64,000 nucleotides of DNA, from assembly GCA_010909725.1 (NCBI GenBank), contig JAACMV010000020.1:558001-622000 (forward strand), in the 5' to 3' direction. This stretch comes from Picochlorum sp. 'celeri'. Lineage: Eukaryota; Chlorophyta; Trebouxiophyceae. This document shows positions 19,121 to 30,394 of this stretch, piece after piece. The position numbers and the translations under genes were made by a program. Numbering within the stretch: position 1 is the stretch's first letter; the number at the start of each line of letters is the position of its first letter. Under the pieces are notes generated by a model. That model saw only the letters and a list, made by a program, of their open reading frames with translations, made no database searches and was not told where the DNA came from.

Positions 19121-20546
19121 TGTGTCCTTCAACGTACAACAGGATCGATGGTATCGCAATCAACTTGTCTCTCTGCTGCTTATAGTACCGCACACTTTGT
19201 CTTCATATCGAATCAAAAGGGCACGTGTGATTCCGCTTGTCGACGCGTATCAGGCTAATGTGTTCCAACACCCTACACAAGGAAATTCAAACGAGTCATT
19301 CCAATGGCACAACACTCCCATGGCATGATATGCTACTCCAGCATGTCTTGCTGCTAGACCAGAATATAAAATACATGTATATCAATACATGAAGGCAATC
19401 GGAGGGCATCCTGCCTCGTGTCCACCCAAACCCCTCCCACCCCATCAGTGCCCTGTGGAACATTGCCCTGACACGCCTGTCAAAAGGCGCCCTTTTCCCT
19501 GCCGATGCTGAGCAACCAAACCAGGACCTTGGCCACCACAGCCCCACCCCAAACGTACGATATAAACGCAACCACACACACTAGTTCACATAACGGAACA
19601 AAAATATATAGAATACATCGTCATATGGGCTACACGTCACACTCCGACGAATCGCCCTGTGACAGACAGACACCTCGCCATCGAATCAGGACCACCATCG
19701 ACGAATGCCCCAAACACACATGACGCCACAGAAAATCATATGAAATGGAGAAAGCAACACCCAAATGAACACAACTGGCAAAATAGAAGACTGACGCGAC
19801 AACCATGAACGTGGCAGCAGCAAGGAATCACAATCACAGTTGACGCCACCCCCGACCCATCGGCGATGGAATATCATGCATGAGAAACATATATTCAACG
19901 TACGTTTGTCGATATATTACACGATTGTAATTAAAATAATGTCGCTGTCACCTTTGGTACCGTTTCAAACACCTACCGGTCATCGTCGATCCAGGGACGT
20001 CATCTCGATGGTCGATGGATCCATGCCGATGTGATCGGTCGACATGGCCTTTTAGTCGAAGGAAAGGATGAGGCGGGGTTATGTTCGATGTGTCCGGCTG
20101 TGGCTGCATGTCGATGGGCAATCTACATGTATCTTCTTAGTCACCGTGCAGCGATGGGTCAATCCTATGAAACAAGGCATTCCATGGGAAGAGGTGGAAC
20201 TTGAGGCGTGGTTGTTTGTGTTGTTCAGATACTCGAGTCCTGAACGGCGCTTATCCAGACTAGGTATCCCAAGTATCCCATTAAAACGATTACAAGGATT
20301 CGTGTGGGAGAGTCGTTGCCATAACATCGCCAGAAAAGGCAATGAAGTAGTCGTTGTTGCCGCTGCTGATCGATCACACCGAGTTTTGGAGACTCTACAC
20401 AGGAATAGGTGCTAACAGAAGGAATACATTCGTATTATATAGTGCTGTTTTGATCTACTGTGGGTGGATTGTGGCGAGACGCGTCGTCCTCGTATTCTGT
20501 TGCTGTTCGTTGTTGCTAGTGCCACCACGAACGTGATAGTATCGTC
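19121..20546. other. Long intergenic region between SIN3 and SEC23
   Basis: About 1.4 kb between divergently transcribed genes. Open frames of 60-115 codons occur on both strands (for example 20068-20415 plus) but show no domain, no codon continuity across splice sites and overlap each other. The stretch near 19985-20040 is full of GATCGATC-like and GTCGA words. I find no RNA gene or transposon signature. Confidence 0.4.
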
Positions 20547-22835
20547 ATGGGATCATACGGGAACGAATTTTTAGAATTAGAGGAGGTTGATGGGGTTCGT
20601 ATGGTGTGGAATGTGTGGCCTAGGAGTCGGCTTGAGGCTGCCAAGTGCGTGGTGCCCTTTGGTGTTGTGGTGACTCCAGCCAAGGAGACTGCGAATTTGC
20701 AGGTTGTTGAGTACGACCCTGTGCCGTGCAAGTCGTGTGGTGGGATCCTGAATCCATATGCTATGGTGGATTTTGCGAGTAAAGTGTGGACATGCCCTTT
20801 CTGTATGGCTCGCAATCACTTTCCTGCGCATTATCAGGGAATTTCCGAGGCATCTGTTCCAGCTGAACTTTTCCCTCAGTGTAGCACGATTGAGTACAGC
20901 TTGCCAAGGCCAGGGGCTATGTCTCCTCCTGCGTACTTGTTTATTATCGATACATGTGTTGCAGAGGATGAGTTGAAAGCGTGTACGACTGCCGTTGCAC
21001 AGGCCATGACCATGATACCAGAGTATGCACTGGTCGGTTTGGTCACGTTTGGAACCCATGTGTATGTGCATGAGCTCGGTTTCCAAGAATTCCCAAAGAC
21101 ATATGTGTTTAAAGGAAGCAAAGAATACACTCCTGGAGCTATTCAGGAGCAGTTGGGTCTGCTCCATGCTCGGCAGCAGCAGCATCCAGGGCATGCTGGT
21201 CAAGTGCAAGGGAAGAAGGGATCATTCCTGATGCCCATGGGCGAGTGCGAATTTGTTTTGTCAGCAGCGCTAGAAGATTTGCAATGTGATGCTTTCCCTG
21301 CGGTGGCTGGGCAAAGGCCTTCGCGATGCACGGGAACTGCATTGCAGGTGGCCACAGCACTCATGGGTGGTAGTTTGCCGAATGGAGGAGCTGCTGCTCG
21401 CATGTTGCTCATGTTGGGAGGACCATGTACTGAAGGAAGCGGCAAAGTAGTAGATAAGGACTTGACAGAGCCTATTCGATCGCACAAGGATTTGGCAAAA
21501 GACTCTGCTCATCATTATAGAAAGGCCAAGGCATATTATGATGGGATTGCAACTCAGCTGGTGATGCAAGGGCACACCTTGGATGTGTATGCCTGTGCTT
21601 TAGATCAGGTTGGACTTGCAGAGATGAAAACTGCCGTAGAAGCGACTGGTGGAATTACAATTCAGACCGATACATTCACCAATCCAGTGTTCAAGCAGTC
21701 GCTCAAGAGAATGTTCATTCCTCCTGGTGAAGATGAGCATCTCAGTATGCATTCAAATGCAACCATGGAAGCATTTTGCTCCAAGGATATAAAAATATGT
21801 GGTGCGTTGGGACCAGCATCGGGCGTAGAGAAGAAGAGCTCGTTGATCAGTGATACTGTGGTGGGGCTGGGTGGAACCACCACATGGAAACTGTGTAGTC
21901 TGGAGCCAGGAACGTCCATGGCAGTAGTGTTTGACATTGTCGCACCACATAGTAGCAGTGATTCGATGGCTCAGAACCAATTCTTTTTGCAATTTGTCAC
22001 AAGGTACCTGCACGAGAATGGCAGTATGAGGTGTCGAGTGACCACGGTCACCCGCCGATGGGTTGATGGGTCACATGTGGGAGACTTGATCCAAGGATTC
22101 GACCAGGAATGCGCTGCTGTACTTGTTGCGAGGCTTGCGTCGTATAAAATGGAAGTTGAAGAAGACTTTGATGCGACCCGATGGTTGGATAGATCGCTGA
22201 TCCGCCTTGCATCCAGGTTTGGTGATTACAGAAAGGATGAACCAGAATCTTTCCAACTGCAGCCTCAGTTGGCCTACTATCCACAATTTATGTTTCACTT
22301 TAGGCGCTCGCCGTTTGTTCAGGTGTTCGGCCAGTCTCCTGATGAGACTGCATACTCCAGGATTATGCTGAATAGGGAGGTGGTATCAGAGGCAACCCTC
22401 ATGCTTCAGCCAGTCCTGTATGCCTATTCATTCAACTCTCAGGCACCAGAGCCAGTACTTTTGGACGTCACGTCTGTCACGCCAGATCGTATCTTGCTTC
22501 TGGATGCATATTTCTATGTCGTGGTGTTCCATGGTTCCACAGTAGCACAATGGAGAAAGGCAGGGTATCAAAATCAGCCAGAGCATGCTGCATTCAAATC
22601 GCTTCTGGATGCCCCACAGAGTGAAGCAAGTTCCATTATTCGCAGGCGTTTCCCAACCCCTCGTTTCACTGACTGTGATCAGAATGGAAGTCAGGCTCGA
22701 TTCTTGTTGGCCAAATTGAACCCATCGGCAACATACAACTCAACTGCAGCAGTAAGCAGTGAAGTCATCATGACGGATGATGTCAGTTTACAAGTCTTCA
22801 CGGAGCACCTCAAGAAGCTCGCGGTCCAAAGCTGA
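20547..22835 (+). CDS. SEC23: SEC23, COPII coat GTPase-activating subunit
   Basis: 762 residues, single exon, ATG at 20547. SEC23 pairs with SEC24 to form the inner COPII coat at ER exit sites and activates the SAR1 GTPase. The start MGSYGNEFLELEEVDGVRM and RSRLEAAKCVVPFG are the N-terminal beta-barrel region. The zinc finger is CKSCGGILNPYAMVDF...CPFC (residues about 61-84). The vWA-like trunk begins at PPAYLFIIDTC and runs to about 390. Beta-sandwich, helical and gelsolin-like parts follow (RASRFGDYRKD-like ASRFGDYRKDEPESFQ, then ILLLDAYFYVVVFHG). In the gelsolin domain the catalytic-Arg loop of known SEC23 lies in the trunk-helical part, which is complete here. Full length matches the family. 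Confidence 0.97.
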   Translation: MGSYGNEFLELEEVDGVRMVWNVWPRSRLEAAKCVVPFGVVVTPAKETANLQVVEYDPVPCKSCGGILNPYAMVDFASKVWTCPFCMARNHFPAHYQGISEASVPAELFPQCSTIEYSLPRPGAMSPPAYLFIIDTCVAEDELKACTTAVAQAMTMIPEYALVGLVTFGTHVYVHELGFQEFPKTYVFKGSKEYTPGAIQEQLGLLHARQQQHPGHAGQVQGKKGSFLMPMGECEFVLSAALEDLQCDAFPAVAGQRPSRCTGTALQVATALMGGSLPNGGAAARMLLMLGGPCTEGSGKVVDKDLTEPIRSHKDLAKDSAHHYRKAKAYYDGIATQLVMQGHTLDVYACALDQVGLAEMKTAVEATGGITIQTDTFTNPVFKQSLKRMFIPPGEDEHLSMHSNATMEAFCSKDIKICGALGPASGVEKKSSLISDTVVGLGGTTTWKLCSLEPGTSMAVVFDIVAPHSSSDSMAQNQFFLQFVTRYLHENGSMRCRVTTVTRRWVDGSHVGDLIQGFDQECAAVLVARLASYKMEVEEDFDATRWLDRSLIRLASRFGDYRKDEPESFQLQPQLAYYPQFMFHFRRSPFVQVFGQSPDETAYSRIMLNREVVSEATLMLQPVLYAYSFNSQAPEPVLLDVTSVTPDRILLLDAYFYVVVFHGSTVAQWRKAGYQNQPEHAAFKSLLDAPQSEASSIIRRRFPTPRFTDCDQNGSQARFLLAKLNPSATYNSTAAVSSEVIMTDDVSLQVFTEHLKKLAVQS

Positions 22836-23155
22836 CAGGAAGAGCAGGAGAGTGTGCCTGCATCTGAATTATTCTGGTACATGTAGCAGTCATACGGGCA
22901 CTCTGGTACATGCCAGAAACAGATGCAAATCCATGCATATTCTGCTGCTCATCCATGAACATAGTGCCGTATCTCCTGTATCATTGATGTACTTGTAACT
23001 TCATCTCCGTGCATGTTTGAATACGCTTCCATATGCCCACGTGGGCGCGTCGAACTCTTGGTTGGTCGCCAGAAACACGCCTCGTGTACCCACCAGGCCA
23101 TATTCAGACTCCCCCGCAGTCTCCAGACATTTTCAATATTACACATGGATGAATT
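22836..23155. other. Intergenic, SEC23 3' region
   Basis: 320 bases. A plus-strand TGTAA lies at 22994-22998, about 160 bases after the SEC23 stop. No gene is recognised. Confidence 0.45.
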
Positions 23156-24432
23156 ATGAAGTCCATTTTGTTTTATATTGGGTTGATATCCCTGCTGGGG
23201 GCCGTGTCCGGCCAGTCCTCGGCTGGACTTCCGAAAAGAGAGCTCGTCGTCACTGGAGGCCAATTCACTGCGGAAACGTACATTGATGTCGGCGCATTCA
23301 CCGCTCCAGTATTCCCTCTTGATGATCGAGGTACGTGTAGAACTCATTCATGGTGGCCCCTGACATTGCATTTGGTAACACATGGTATGTATCTGCAGAA
23401 TGGATTGGTACACCTCAATTGAGCATGCTGTGCTATAGCCCTCGAGTCCCAATCGAACAATTTTCATTATTCACTCACATGAAGGATGTTCTGTACCCAA
23501 TCATTTGGTATTATCCATTGGATCATCGTCTGGGAGACTGGAAGTATGAATATGGAGACACACTCATCTGTCAACTCTGGGAATGTGATGGTGCACCAAA
23601 TGGATGCCATCCCGACAAGCCAAATATTCTTCCTAATGCAAAAGCTGGAGATGATTTGATTGGACAAGCAACACTGTCAATGGGAAGTTACCAGATATTG
23701 GGCTCACATTTGCTCAACATGACCATTCCACGAAACGGAAAAGGAAACTTTGGTGACCCAGCGGCATCCTTCCTCATCGAATGCAAAGGATGCAAGGAGC
23801 TCTGGTCCAAAGATCCATCGTGGTACAACCCATTCACAGAAAGACCACCTCCCATGGAGCCATCGCCATCTCCATCTCCGCCTCCAAATGAGCAGGTAGA
23901 TGTACCCCCTGTGTCACCATCGCCTTCAGAGACACAGTCTCCATTACCATGGAGAGACCCCGAAGATAAAAAGAAGGATGAGCCCGACACAAAGGATGAG
24001 ATTGTCGAGACGGACGAAAGTGTCGAACCTTTCGAAGGCCCAGTGATACCCACAAAATTGGATGAGCCAAATGACCCAACTAGTGCACCACCATCACCCG
24101 ATACCACGAACACTCCAGAGCAACAAAAGGGAGAGGAAAGCGAAAGTTCCTCAGGAGGTGGCAGCAACATATTGGTCATCGTATTAGCAGCTTTGGGAGC
24201 ATTAGTAGGAGTATTAGTTTTAGCAGGCATCACCTACATGGTGCTGAAACGGTGTGGATGGAGACGAGTAGAGCCAGTCGAAGAACCCAAGCCAACCGAG
24301 AAAGATGAGAATGTAGCTCGCCACCTCCGCATCCGAGTCCAGCGTCCAGCTGAAGCAGATGCAGCAATTCGACAACATCAGGCAGATGGTGCTCTAGCCG
24401 AGCTTCCATGGGCCCCAAAGACCAAGCATTAA
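23156..24432 (+). CDS. Predicted type I membrane protein with Pro-rich stalk
   Basis: Two exons, 23156-23330 and 23399-24432, joined in phase 1 by a 68-nt intron (donor GTACGT, acceptor CTGCAG). The product is about 402 residues. A cleavable signal peptide is clear (MKSILFYIGLISLLGAVSGQ). The ectodomain (about 25-195) has paired cysteines (CQLWECDG, CKGC) and a DDLIGQATLSM segment that recalls C2-type beta-sandwiches, but I cannot assign a family. A Pro/Ser-rich then acidic stalk (about 200-310) leads to one membrane span (ILVIVLAALGALVGVLVLAG) and a basic cytosolic tail starting KRCGWRR. TGTAA lies 39 bases past the stop. A cell-surface receptor or wall-linked protein is possible. Confidence 0.75.
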
Positions 24433-24470
24433 CACCGTCGTTCTGTTCTATTTCATTAAATTATACTCCA

Positions 24471-24475
24471 TGTAA
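24471..24475 (+). terminator. TGTAA polyadenylation motif
   Basis: TGTAA 39 bases after the stop of the type I membrane protein gene, in the position expected for the green-algal near-upstream signal. Confidence 0.5.
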
Positions 24476-24547
24476 CATAAAAAGCAAAAGAGATCGTTAC
24501 AGGAGTATAATACTATGCCCTAGGATACGTAGACTCGACTATCAAGG

Positions 24548-26171
24548 ATGTCGCCTTCCCTCTTTGACCTCGAGTCCAACAGGAGGACAACTATTCTCAT
24601 CAATACAGCCAGTGTCCTAGAGAAATGTGATGAACAAATACTCCCTGCCCTATATTCTAGGGTTGGTGCGTCTTTACACGCAACGCCATCGCAATTGGGG
24701 TACATTACACTTGCTCGAGCTTTTGTCCAGGCTCTGACATCTCCGCTGGCTGGGGTAGCAAGTACGTGTTAAGAAAAGTATATTTGTGCCTTATATGGGG
24801 CAATATCACGGTGTTGTCAATGGTTTATGTGTAGGCGAGTTTCTTCCACGTGGGACAGTTATTGGAGTTGGTTGTTGCATTTGGGCCATCTTCACAGCTG
24901 CATTTGCCTGTGTATCATCGCTTCATCTGGCAATAGGACTGTGTGCTGTCAATGGTTTGGGATTGGCCCTCGTGATACCCAGTGTGCAGAGTTTGACAGC
25001 TGATTTACATGCCAGTGAGTCACGAGGGCGGGCATTTGGTACCCTTTGGCTTGTCATCAGCCTTGGAGGCATGCTGGGCGCTCTGTATGCAACCAATCTT
25101 GGAGCATACACGCCTTTAGGCATTGAAGGGTGGCGATTTGTCTTTTTCTCTGTGTCAGTCTTGAGTGCGCTGGCGGGCATACTGAACCATCTCTTTGTCC
25201 ATGATGCTGCGTTTGAGGACAAGGAGCGGGATGCAGAGAGTTCGGGTGGCGTGTCGGTCGACAGCCTGAAATCCATCGCCATGCAAATTGGAGGTGTCAT
25301 GAAAATACCCACATTCTCGTTGATCATCCTGCAGGGCATTGTTGGGAGTGTTCCATATGCAAGTTTGGTCTTTCTCACCCTCTATCTGCAACTCTTGGGT
25401 ATGTCTGACAGTGCGGCATCGGTCATTGTAGCTCTTTATTTAATAGGAGGCGGTTTAGGGGGTCTCTTGGGAGGATGGATCGGAGACTTGGCAGCATCGA
25501 GATTCCCAAATCATGGACGTATTGTGGCAACCCAATTCAGTGTCTTTATCGGAATACCATTTGCATTTTTGATCTTCAAAGCGCTCCCTGATGGAGCAGG
25601 TCTCACCAACACCTTGCTGTACAGTATATCAATTTTTCTCTTCGCAGTGTCCACAGCATGGCCTGCGCCTTGCGCCAATAATCCCATTTTTGCAGAGATT
25701 GTTCCTCCATCCCAGCGAAACCTTGTATATTCATTTGATAGATGCTTTGAGGGAGCTGTTGCAGCGTTTGCCACCCCATTAGTAGGATACATGTCGGAAA
25801 AAATGTTTGGATTCAGTGGGACAAGTGCCGTCTCGGGAGACCCAAGCATCGACATTCCAAACGCCCATGCCCTTGGAAGTGCTCTGGTGGCCTTCACCAC
25901 CATCCCATGGCTCTTTTGCTTCGTCGTGTATTCATCCCTCCACATGACGTATCCAAAAGATAAGCGAAACACATTCTTGTACTCTAAAATCTCGATATCA
26001 TCGAATATGGGAATGACGGATATGGAGCAGGCAGATCGCAGTATGCCACGCGAGGATGATGATGACTCCATCAGACTTCATCATCGGTCTGGAGGAAGCA
26101 CCCCCTCGTCAGCAACAACACATCCGAGTAATGGATCTCAAGGGAAAATCCAACTCCTACAACATCGATAG
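24548..26171 (+). CDS. MFS transporter, plant UNE2-like family
   Basis: Two exons, 24548-24761 and 24835-26171, phase 1, intron 73 nt (donor GTACGT, acceptor TGTAG). The product is about 516 residues with roughly 12 hydrophobic segments. The first loop and helix read LEKCDEQILPALYSRVG and TPSQLGYITLARAFVQAL, then EFLPRGTVIGVGCCIWAIFT and NGLGLALVIPSVQSLTAD. This run matches the plant MFS family that includes Arabidopsis UNE2 and relatives. The cytosolic loop 2-3 Asp-Arg motif is replaced by EFLPRG. ESRGRAFGTLWL fits the loop before helix 5. Substrate is unknown. The C-terminal tail is Ser/Asp/His-rich and hydrophilic. Confidence 0.85.
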
Positions 26172-26225
26172 AAAAAAAAAAATGCATGTTTGTGTATATT
26201 ACATGATGGATGAAGAATGAATCAA

Positions 26226-26489
26226 TCAGGACAGAACAATCAGAATAGCAGCAAGCAAGATGTTTGTCATGGAAAATCTGAGCTGATCTGCCGTCCCAAT
26301 GCTTTGCTGCATCATGTTCAAAATCTGCTGCAGCATTGGCTGCAGTGTCGTATCCCATAATGGAACATTCGCCTGAAGCTGCACCAGACGAGTGAACAGG
26401 GCATACCCAACCTTGAAGTATGTCAAGGACAGATACCCCAGAGTCAGGTAAAACGCTGGCATGATCACCACAAGCGGAGACTTTCTCAT
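26226..26489 (-). CDS. Small predicted membrane protein, unrecognised
   Basis: 87 residues with ATG at 26489. Two hydrophobic segments (PLVVIMPAFYLTLGYLSLTY and ILLAAILIVLS at the very C-terminus) flank a Gln-rich polar helix. The gap of 54 bases to the convergent MFS gene fits local spacing. No family is recognised, and a chance frame is possible. Confidence 0.42.
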   Translation of the reverse strand: MRKSPLVVIMPAFYLTLGYLSLTYFKVGYALFTRLVQLQANVPLWDTTLQPMLQQILNMMQQSIGTADQLRFSMTNILLAAILIVLS

Positions 26490-26675
26490 TGTTCTTGATA
26501 AATTTGTAATGTAAATCTTTTACTACTACTGTCTTCTAGATGCCGTCTACCTGACAGCACTCGTAACAAGCGAATCTGAGAAAATGTCTTTCAATGCAAA
26601 AGCCGATAAGAAACCAGCGCACGTTGTTCCTCGTACTTTTCTATATATATGTGGTCAGTCAGGTCAATAAAGATG

Positions 26676-27010
26676 TTAGTAATTCGTTATCGGAATGCCA
26701 CGAGCACGCACAACATTCTTGATTTCCACCATGTGCTGTCCTTCTCGGAGCATGTAACAGGGAATATACCCTGGCACCATCAAAGGGATATTTTGATGGT
26801 AGATACATGTCTACCTCTGCTGTGTGGGTACCCATCTCCATCAAAGGTTGCCCATCTGCTTGTATCACAACATCTCGCACGAAAACCTTAAGAAAAAGCA
26901 TCATTGTCATGCTAGTGCTGTGACCGTTGGTCACATTGACAACTGAGGACTACCAGAAACACGACCAAGGGTATCTTGTTGGACACAAACAGAGTTGCAT
27001 TTCCGGCCAT
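26676..27010 (-). CDS. Possible small three-exon gene (speculative)
   Basis: A phase-consistent model joins 26954-27010, 26832-26886 and 26676-26770 into a 68-residue peptide ending GIPITNY. The donors are GTAGTC and GTACCC, and the acceptors are CTTAAG and GCCAG, so the splice sites are only fair. The ATG lies inside CCATGG at 27007-27012, where the opposite strand also has an ATG for the dehydratase frame. The peptide looks protein-like (VFVRDVVIQADGQPLMEM) but matches nothing I know. Chance could produce this. Confidence 0.2.
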
Positions 27011-28373
27011 GGTGGTGGGACACGTATGCGTTGTGCATTCACATTGTTATCGTGGCTCTCACGAGAGTCATGGGAGAAGAAGTGGTAGGGTTCAAAGGGG
27101 GTGGAACAACAAAGGGGTTTCGACGACACGTGTCACCACCACGACGCAGTGTGCCGTCGAGAGGCGGAATGACGGAGAAGGATTCACCAAGGAGAGTGAC
27201 ACGTACTTTATTAAGCGTCTTGAGCAGCGTGGATGGGATTCTGCGAGAGACACGCTTCCGGGGGCGTCTGAAACAAAAGGCTTGCATGGAGGGATCGATT
27301 TGGTGTGGCGAGCCATGGAGTCTATTTATGGGCTTGGGATTATTGAAACAGCTCTTATGCCGAGTCCTTGGTTACAAGAAGCTGTGGCGCGGGAGGGTAG
27401 TGGTGATGTTGCCCCACGCACGCGGGTGTTTTTGAAGATGGAGAACACACAGATCACAGGATCGTTCAAAGCTCGAGGGGCTGCATTCAAGGTTTTGTCT
27501 CTGACGCCAGAAGAGAGGAAGAATGGTGTTGTGATTTCTTCGACGGGGAATCATGCCTTGGCGGTGTTGAATGCGATTAAAGAGATTCGAAAGATGACTG
27601 GGGAACGTATTCCAGTCGAGATGTATTTGCCAGAAACAATTAGCTCAAGAAAGTTGTCAAAGATTGAGAGAGAGGCTGAGGCATGTAGCGGACATATCAC
27701 ATTGTTAGGACAAGATTGTGTCGAGTCGGAAATTGCCGCACGGCGGGCTGCTGAAGAGGCCGGAAAAGTGTATATATCACCGTATAATGATGTGGATGTT
27801 GTGGCTGGACAGGGGACAATTGCAATAGAGATTCTCATGGCAACAGACAAGTTGGATGTAGTGTTTGTACCTGTAGGTGGAGGAGGATTGATATCAGGGG
27901 TCGCCAGTGCTTTAAAACGCATTGCCCCCCATGTCAAGGTGATTGGTTGCCAACCAGAGGCTTCTGATGTTATGCGTCAATCCGTCGAGGCAGGCAAGGT
28001 TGTTTCCATGCCGTGGCTGGAAACTCTGTCGGAGGGAACTGCTGGCAGTATCGAAGATGATACGATCACATTAGAGTATTGTGCTGACCTGGTGGATGAT
28101 TGGGTGACGGTGAGCGAGTCTGAGATTGCTGCGGCCATGGTTGGTTTCCATGGGCATCATGCAGCACAGATTGAGGGAGCTGCGGCTGTGACTATTGCAA
28201 GCATCATCAAGATGGCTCCATCTTTGGCTGGAAAACATGTAGTGGCTGTCATTTGTGGTGGAAATGTGGGAGGGGACATGCTTGATGTTGCCTACGACAT
28301 TGTCAGAGGTGTACATCTCACAAAGGATGAACAGCGGCAACAATCAAAAAAGGGGGAGGCTTCAGCTTTCTAA
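27009..28373 (+). CDS. PLP-dependent threonine/serine dehydratase (serine racemase fold)
   Basis: 454 residues from the ATG at 27009, though the conserved part begins about 95 residues in, and the Arg/Thr-rich N-terminus could be a targeting sequence. A later start at the ATG near 27315 would still keep the fold. The PLP-lysine motif is GSFKARGA. ISSTGNHALAVLNA is the substrate-carboxylate loop. PVGGGGLISG is the phosphate-binding glycine loop, and VAVICGGNV is the C-terminal pyridine-binding Ser/Cys region. No ACT-like regulatory domain follows, so this is the short catabolic or racemase-type form, not plant-type biosynthetic threonine deaminase. Its stop lies three bases from that of the convergent GLDH gene. 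Confidence 0.88.
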   Translation: MVVGHVCVVHSHCYRGSHESHGRRSGRVQRGWNNKGVSTTRVTTTTQCAVERRNDGEGFTKESDTYFIKRLEQRGWDSARDTLPGASETKGLHGGIDLVWRAMESIYGLGIIETALMPSPWLQEAVAREGSGDVAPRTRVFLKMENTQITGSFKARGAAFKVLSLTPEERKNGVVISSTGNHALAVLNAIKEIRKMTGERIPVEMYLPETISSRKLSKIEREAEACSGHITLLGQDCVESEIAARRAAEEAGKVYISPYNDVDVVAGQGTIAIEILMATDKLDVVFVPVGGGGLISGVASALKRIAPHVKVIGCQPEASDVMRQSVEAGKVVSMPWLETLSEGTAGSIEDDTITLEYCADLVDDWVTVSESEIAAAMVGFHGHHAAQIEGAAAVTIASIIKMAPSLAGKHVVAVICGGNVGGDMLDVAYDIVRGVHLTKDEQRQQSKKGEASAF

Positions 28374-28376
28374 TCA

Positions 28377-30173
28377 TTACGATTCAAACAATGTATCAAC
28401 TATTTTATTTCCAAGGATATTGTGTGGGTCTACCTCTTTTCTAGCTTGCTGGAATGCGGCTATAGGATATCGTTTGTTGAGACGATTGCGCATGGCGTGA
28501 GTCTCTGATGGAGTCTCTGGAATCTCAATCTTGGCCCAATGTTCCACGGCGTCATATCGACTCAAAAGATTCTTTTCTACGATATTTCTGTAATCCATGA
28601 AACGGCGCGTGACGTCTAATCTCTTTTGTTCTTCACCTTCTCCTTCTGGTAAATACATGATGATGCCAACCCATGAGAAGAGCGATTCAGGGCTCCCTGA
28701 GGATGGACTCATGGACGATGAGCTACCACTCGACCACCTCTGTTCGATAGGGCTAGGCGCTGGGATGTTGTTCTTCTTGATGTGCTTCAATAGCTCTTCC
28801 ATGTATTGGATGTCCTTGTGATTTGGAGATGCTTGTGTGCCGCATGGGAATGCTACTTCAAAAACCCATTGCTGACCACCGCAATCAAAACCTAAGATAT
28901 CATCACTCCAGCCAACGGTGACTCCTTGATTAGACTCCCAGAATTCTGCTTCTGCTTTATTTACAGATGCCACCCATGAAGGATTTAATGGATCATGGGC
29001 TAACAGGACATCTCTGCACTCTGTTGGTGACAGGTTATGAATCGATTCCTCACCATCCTTGAGAATACCAGATTTTTCGACCATCTGCTGGAGGGCATGC
29101 AATGTGTTCTTCTTTCCATTGTGTGAAGAATCGTCCTTCATCTCTTTAAGAGCCAATTCTGCCTGTGGAGATCCTTCTGGATTGCATTGAACGACTACAA
29201 CTTTATCCGTGTTTGGAATCCACATGTAACGCAAATGCTTATTATCCTTCAGCCATGATACGTGATGTTTCTTCACATCACGCACGTGTGTGACAAATGT
29301 CTTCTCCACCAACTTGTGTGCTGGGACACATTGAACAGTCACCTCTGTCACAACCCCCAAACAGCCCAAACCAACCTTGGCGAGCTTGAAAAGCTCTGGG
29401 TTTTCCTTGTCAGATAAATATATAGTTCCTTGGGCCGGTGTCACAATCTTCAACCGGACAACAGAATCATCCACTGTCGGAATCCCAGCTCCTGTGCCAT
29501 GTGCTCCAATTTGCGTGAAACCACCGACAGTCTGCTCCCGTATACTAGCATAATTCATTAAAGTCATTCCATATTGTTTGATTTCATCAGCTACATGCTG
29601 CACACGTGCACCAGATTGGACAGTGACAGTCATTGCTTCCTTGTCTACAGAGAGGACCTTGTCCATGAGAGACAGGCTCATCATCCCTTCCTCTTCGAAC
29701 GATATGCCATTGGGAGACAGGGCAGATCCCACACATCGAATCTTTTGTTTGGTTGCATGTGCCTGGGATACAATGGCTTCAACCTGTTCTGATGACTCTG
29801 GCTGATAGAGTTTCTTCACCAAGCACGAGTGAGTTCCAGACCAATTGACCAACTCTTCATTTTCGATCGGCTCTACTGGACTCTGTGAAGATATATTTTG
29901 AAGCACAGAGTAGTACACCGCGCCTGTAGTCCCAAGTAAAGTGGCAAATGTAATTGCATTCCTCTTGGAAATCTTCGATGCTTCCTCTGCCGTCGCATGG
30001 TGTACTTTGGGGTACGACGCAAGTGGATCTTTGAAATCCTTTGATTTATTTGCATTTACAATGGGGTTCGAATGAATCGCTCGGCGTCCTTGGTTTGTCA
30101 CCACAGACTCCTCTCTGACTAAAAGTCTCAGGATTTGACACCAATTCGCTGCCCCCCGCCGCATACTATTCAT
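28377..30173 (-). CDS. GLDH: L-galactono-1,4-lactone dehydrogenase (ascorbate synthesis)
   Basis: 598 residues, single exon, ATG at 30173. This inner-mitochondrial-membrane enzyme makes ascorbate from L-galactono-1,4-lactone, passes electrons to cytochrome c, and in plants also helps assemble complex I. The N-terminus is a basic presequence, followed by one hydrophobic segment (ITFATLLGTTGAVYYSVL). The FAD_binding_4 domain starts at NWSGTHSCLVKKLYQPES and has RCVGSALSPNGISF. The C-terminal ALO domain has GFDCGGQQWVFEVAFPCG and the closing RYPIAAFQQARKEVDPHNIL. The flavinylation His of animal GULO is replaced, as in plants, by a Leu-type position in SALSPNG. A Ser/Gly-rich insert (about 498-515) is unusual. 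Confidence 0.95.
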   Translation of the reverse strand: MNSMRRGAANWCQILRLLVREESVVTNQGRRAIHSNPIVNANKSKDFKDPLASYPKVHHATAEEASKISKRNAITFATLLGTTGAVYYSVLQNISSQSPVEPIENEELVNWSGTHSCLVKKLYQPESSEQVEAIVSQAHATKQKIRCVGSALSPNGISFEEEGMMSLSLMDKVLSVDKEAMTVTVQSGARVQHVADEIKQYGMTLMNYASIREQTVGGFTQIGAHGTGAGIPTVDDSVVRLKIVTPAQGTIYLSDKENPELFKLAKVGLGCLGVVTEVTVQCVPAHKLVEKTFVTHVRDVKKHHVSWLKDNKHLRYMWIPNTDKVVVVQCNPEGSPQAELALKEMKDDSSHNGKKNTLHALQQMVEKSGILKDGEESIHNLSPTECRDVLLAHDPLNPSWVASVNKAEAEFWESNQGVTVGWSDDILGFDCGGQQWVFEVAFPCGTQASPNHKDIQYMEELLKHIKKNNIPAPSPIEQRWSSGSSSSMSPSSGSPESLFSWVGIIMYLPEGEGEEQKRLDVTRRFMDYRNIVEKNLLSRYDAVEHWAKIEIPETPSETHAMRNRLNKRYPIAAFQQARKEVDPHNILGNKIVDTLFES

Positions 30174-30394
30174 TTTTTAAATATAAATTGATTGGATGTC
30201 GGTGGAATGTATTGTATCCATGCAAAAGGCACGACAGGTTCTGTAAAAAGGAATCTCAATTCACTTGATCAACTCAAGTTGATGTGCACATTCCTGGAGC
30301 ATGGTATTTCGAATGACTTTTCAGGTAAACGTGTTTTTATCAGGTCACCTTAACATTGGATACGTTCATTTATCAAAAGATCAAAGCGCCACTG

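Noticed and set aside
20068..20415. 115-codon plus-strand open frame
   Set aside because: No domain, no supporting splice sites and biased composition; treated as chance.
23834..24233. Long minus-strand Gly/Ser-rich frames
   Set aside because: Mirror of the Pro/Ser-rich stalk of the plus-strand membrane protein.
26976..27008. Earlier TTG start for the dehydratase
   Set aside because: Nuclear genes rarely start at TTG and the ATG at 27009 or a later one is available.
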